This document shows positions 62,073 to 64,000 of a stretch of 64,000 bases of DNA, piece after piece. The notes below the pieces were generated by a model that was not told the origin of the DNA, made no database searches, and worked only from the letters and a program-made list of their open reading frames with translations. Source of the stretch: a virus; IMG/VR virus record IMGVR_UViG_3300026519_000008, positions 1 through 64,000 of that record; one strand, written 5' to 3'. The position numbers and the translations under genes were made by a program. Each line of letters begins with the position of its first letter. Within the stretch, counting starts at the first letter, position 1.

Positions 62073-62085
62073 GCGTGGGGAAAGA
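62073..62085 (-). repeat. GCGTGGGGAAAGA element, copy 13
   Basis: Starts at the base after the polymerase stop and runs into the portal ribosome site. Confidence 0.85.
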
Positions 62086-64000
62086 TTAGAATGTGTATTC
62101 CTGCATATCCCCAAGATTTCTCCCCAGTTTCATATCCACTACTAACGGAACCGTGAGTTTGATTCCAAACCGTTCCAACGGCAGGTTTTCCATCGTGTCT
62201 TTCAGCTGCTTTGCTTTCACATCAACCTTATCTTCGTCAACCAAGAATATCAGTTCGTCATGGATAAATAAACTAAGATCGACAGTACGACCATCTATAA
62301 GCCCAGTCTCATCCGCAATCAGAGCCCCGAACAGTGTCGTGTCAGATCCAGCCCCCTGGATAGGTGTATTGATAGCAATCCGCTCATCCGCCGACCGCTT
62401 GTCACTATCCTGAGAATGGATATTCGGTGTTCTCCGAATTCTACCGAATGGTGTTCTGATATATCCGTATTTCCGTGCGAAGGCAATTTCCCTCTTATGC
62501 CAGTTTGGAAGTTCTTTGTACAGCTCATACAAGAACGTATGCCTCCAAGCCTCCGCCTCTTCCAAGGAGAGCACCACCCCGTACTCATCCCTGGCATAAA
62601 TCTGAAACCCTCTTCCACCCATTCCGTAGATCAACCCAAAATTCACAGCCTTCGCATTCTGCCTCATAGACTTTGTGACTTCATCCAACTTTACCTTCAT
62701 GATGGCAGAGGCCGTCAGGCGATGTAGATCTAATCCTTGCTGATAGGCCCTGGTCATCTTCCTATCACCGGACCTATACGCAGTCCATCTCAATTCATTT
62801 TGTGAATAGTCCAGGGCCAAGAAGCATTTCCCTTCCGGCGCAACCAATAACTGCCTAATCCATTTCGCAATCTCTTTATTCCGTTTCGGGATGTTCTGGA
62901 GGTTTGGGTTCCGAGAGCCTGTTCGGCCTGTGGCCGTATTTACCGTTGAGATTTGTGTATGCAGTTTTCCGTCTTCATGAACTGCATTCTCAAACCCTGT
63001 CAGGTACGTGGTAAATAATTTCCTGTACGGACCCCATTGAGAGAGAAGCTCAATAAATCTTGCTGGAGGACTATCAATTTCAAGTTCCTCTCGCACTCTG
63101 GCCAGTAGCTTCTTCCCTATAGCTATTTTGCCTGTGGCAGTTTTGCCTGGAGATTTAAGCCCGAAACCGTCTTTGCTGAACAGGACATCCCGCACCAGAT
63201 CCCCTCTGCTCAGCCTAATGCCTTTACTTTTATGCTTTTCCAAGACAGCTTCTGGAATAAGCTCAATGGCCTCCTGCTCAAGCCGCCTGATCAATTTAGC
63301 AACGTTGTCCTTGACCCTGGGTAGGCCCTCAAGATCAAAATTTACCCCCGTCCTTTCGATTTTATGGAGGACCCTTGTGGTTACCGGTTGTACGAACCTA
63401 ACGTAGTAATTTAGCAGTTTTTTGTCAGATCGAATCTTGTCCCGTAGAATCAGACCGCAGGCTAAAGTCGTAGCAGTATCAGCACACGCGTAGAATTCGT
63501 ACTCTTCCGGATGCTTTGACAGTGATCCCAACATGTCCGTTTTATCTACCAGATTTTGACTTTTGTGATCGGCCCTCTCAGGGCAGAATGCCCGCTGAAT
63601 ATCAGCCAGTGAGGCTACTTTATGCACATCTGGGTCTAAACAGTGAGCAGCAGTCTGAACGTCCATCACGTACATTTGGATCTTATCGGCATCCAACCCC
63701 AACCACTCGAACTGATGCAGGTCATACCCTGTCATCATGTACTTCTTAATGTCCCGCCGGTACAGCAGTTCTCGTAACTCTGCTACTTTTTGTTCGTAGT
63801 TTTCAGCCTTGCGGATAAAGATCTTGGTCGGAATCTTAGTTTTCGAGTCCTTAGGTGCCCGATCCCAGGTAATGACCTTATCATGCTCTCCAGCCTTACA
63901 TTCTTCCCACAGCACAATATTGTAGCCACCATCCACCGAGTCACTTACTGAATAAGACACCACTACATGATTACTACTCCACCGATCATTGCCCTGAGTC
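62086..64000 (-). CDS. Family A DNA polymerase, 5' end outside the window
   Basis: At least 637 residues. Motif A ALDYSQNELR, motif B RQNAKAVNFGLIYGMG and motif C FIHDELIF are complete. The N-terminal part is a DnaQ-like 3'-5' exonuclease domain (MTGYDLHQFEWLGL, YACADTATTLACGL). A GTG at 63963 could be read as a start, but the frame stays open to the edge and the first exonuclease motif is missing, so the gene begins beyond the window. No intein is visible. Confidence 0.9.
   Translation of the reverse strand, partial: TQGNDRWSSNHVVVSYSVSDSVDGGYNIVLWEECKAGEHDKVITWDRAPKDSKTKIPTKIFIRKAENYEQKVAELRELLYRRDIKKYMMTGYDLHQFEWLGLDADKIQMYVMDVQTAAHCLDPDVHKVASLADIQRAFCPERADHKSQNLVDKTDMLGSLSKHPEEYEFYACADTATTLACGLILRDKIRSDKKLLNYYVRFVQPVTTRVLHKIERTGVNFDLEGLPRVKDNVAKLIRRLEQEAIELIPEAVLEKHKSKGIRLSRGDLVRDVLFSKDGFGLKSPGKTATGKIAIGKKLLARVREELEIDSPPARFIELLSQWGPYRKLFTTYLTGFENAVHEDGKLHTQISTVNTATGRTGSRNPNLQNIPKRNKEIAKWIRQLLVAPEGKCFLALDYSQNELRWTAYRSGDRKMTRAYQQGLDLHRLTASAIMKVKLDEVTKSMRQNAKAVNFGLIYGMGGRGFQIYARDEYGVVLSLEEAEAWRHTFLYELYKELPNWHKREIAFARKYGYIRTPFGRIRRTPNIHSQDSDKRSADERIAINTPIQGAGSDTTLFGALIADETGLIDGRTVDLSLFIHDELIFLVDEDKVDVKAKQLKDTMENLPLERFGIKLTVPLVVDMKLGRNLGDMQEYTF

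Noticed and set aside
63963-63963. GTG as the true start of the DNA polymerase
   Set aside because: The frame is open to the window edge and the first exonuclease motif would be missing, so the start lies outside.

Overview
The window is part of the genome of a tailed double-stranded DNA bacteriophage. It holds an HK97-type major capsid protein, an XkdF-type head protease, a PBSX-type portal, a large terminase and a full phage replication and recombination set. Every gene I accept is read right to left (minus strand). About 116 protein genes are supported. Most are small, closely packed and coupled by 1-8 base overlaps such as ATGA and TAATG. The host cannot be named. It must be a bacterium using standard sigma-70-like promoters (TTGACA, 18-base spacer, TATNNT), strong AGGAGG ribosome sites and consensus DnaA boxes. 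A type III CRISPR host is suggested by the viral ring nuclease.

Layout in transcription order. 64.0-57.5 kb: family A DNA polymerase (5' end outside the window), portal with a mini-intein, DUF1257 and DUF2997 genes, and a dNMP kinase. 57.2-44.9 kb: replication and recombination, with a possible helicase loader, DnaB helicase, TOPRIM primase, ssDNA-binding protein, SF2 helicase, RecA, two nucleases and a RuvC-like resolvase. 44.9-33.4 kb: a Ycf46-type AAA+ ATPase split by a 449-residue intein, a glycosyltransferase, a lipoprotein, a ParB-like protein and the terminase. 33.4-21.1 kb: small genes plus a UvrD-like helicase, ThyX, a secreted nuclease-like protein and a phosphoesterase. 20.6-12.9 kb: many small genes, often each with its own promoter, 5' stem-loop and sometimes terminator, including an operon with the anti-CRISPR ring nuclease AcrIII-1 and the anti-restriction protein ArdA. 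12.6-11.2 kb: an origin-like region with two DnaA-box clusters, a 41-base AT-rich direct repeat and a histone-H1-like protein gene. 11.1-3.1 kb: small genes including an RNA ligase, a PAPS-reductase-like protein and a MazG-like protein. 3.0-0 kb: capsid genes.

Two dispersed sequence families stand out. A 14-base near-palindrome, TGAAATTGATTTCA, occurs 24 times (23 exact) in both orientations. It usually sits at gene junctions and often supplies the TGA stop or lies just before a ribosome site, much like the 'stoperators' of some mycobacteriophages. A second element, GCGTGGGGAAAGA, occurs 13 times plus one partial copy and always in the same orientation; it is concentrated at 12.6-16.3 kb and is also found at gene junctions. 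The window also holds a candidate RNA switch before the SF2 helicase, four tandem hairpin repeats at 57.4 kb, and a phage protein ending in a FliM-like peptide.

All assignments come from reading motifs and recalling families by eye; no database search was run.
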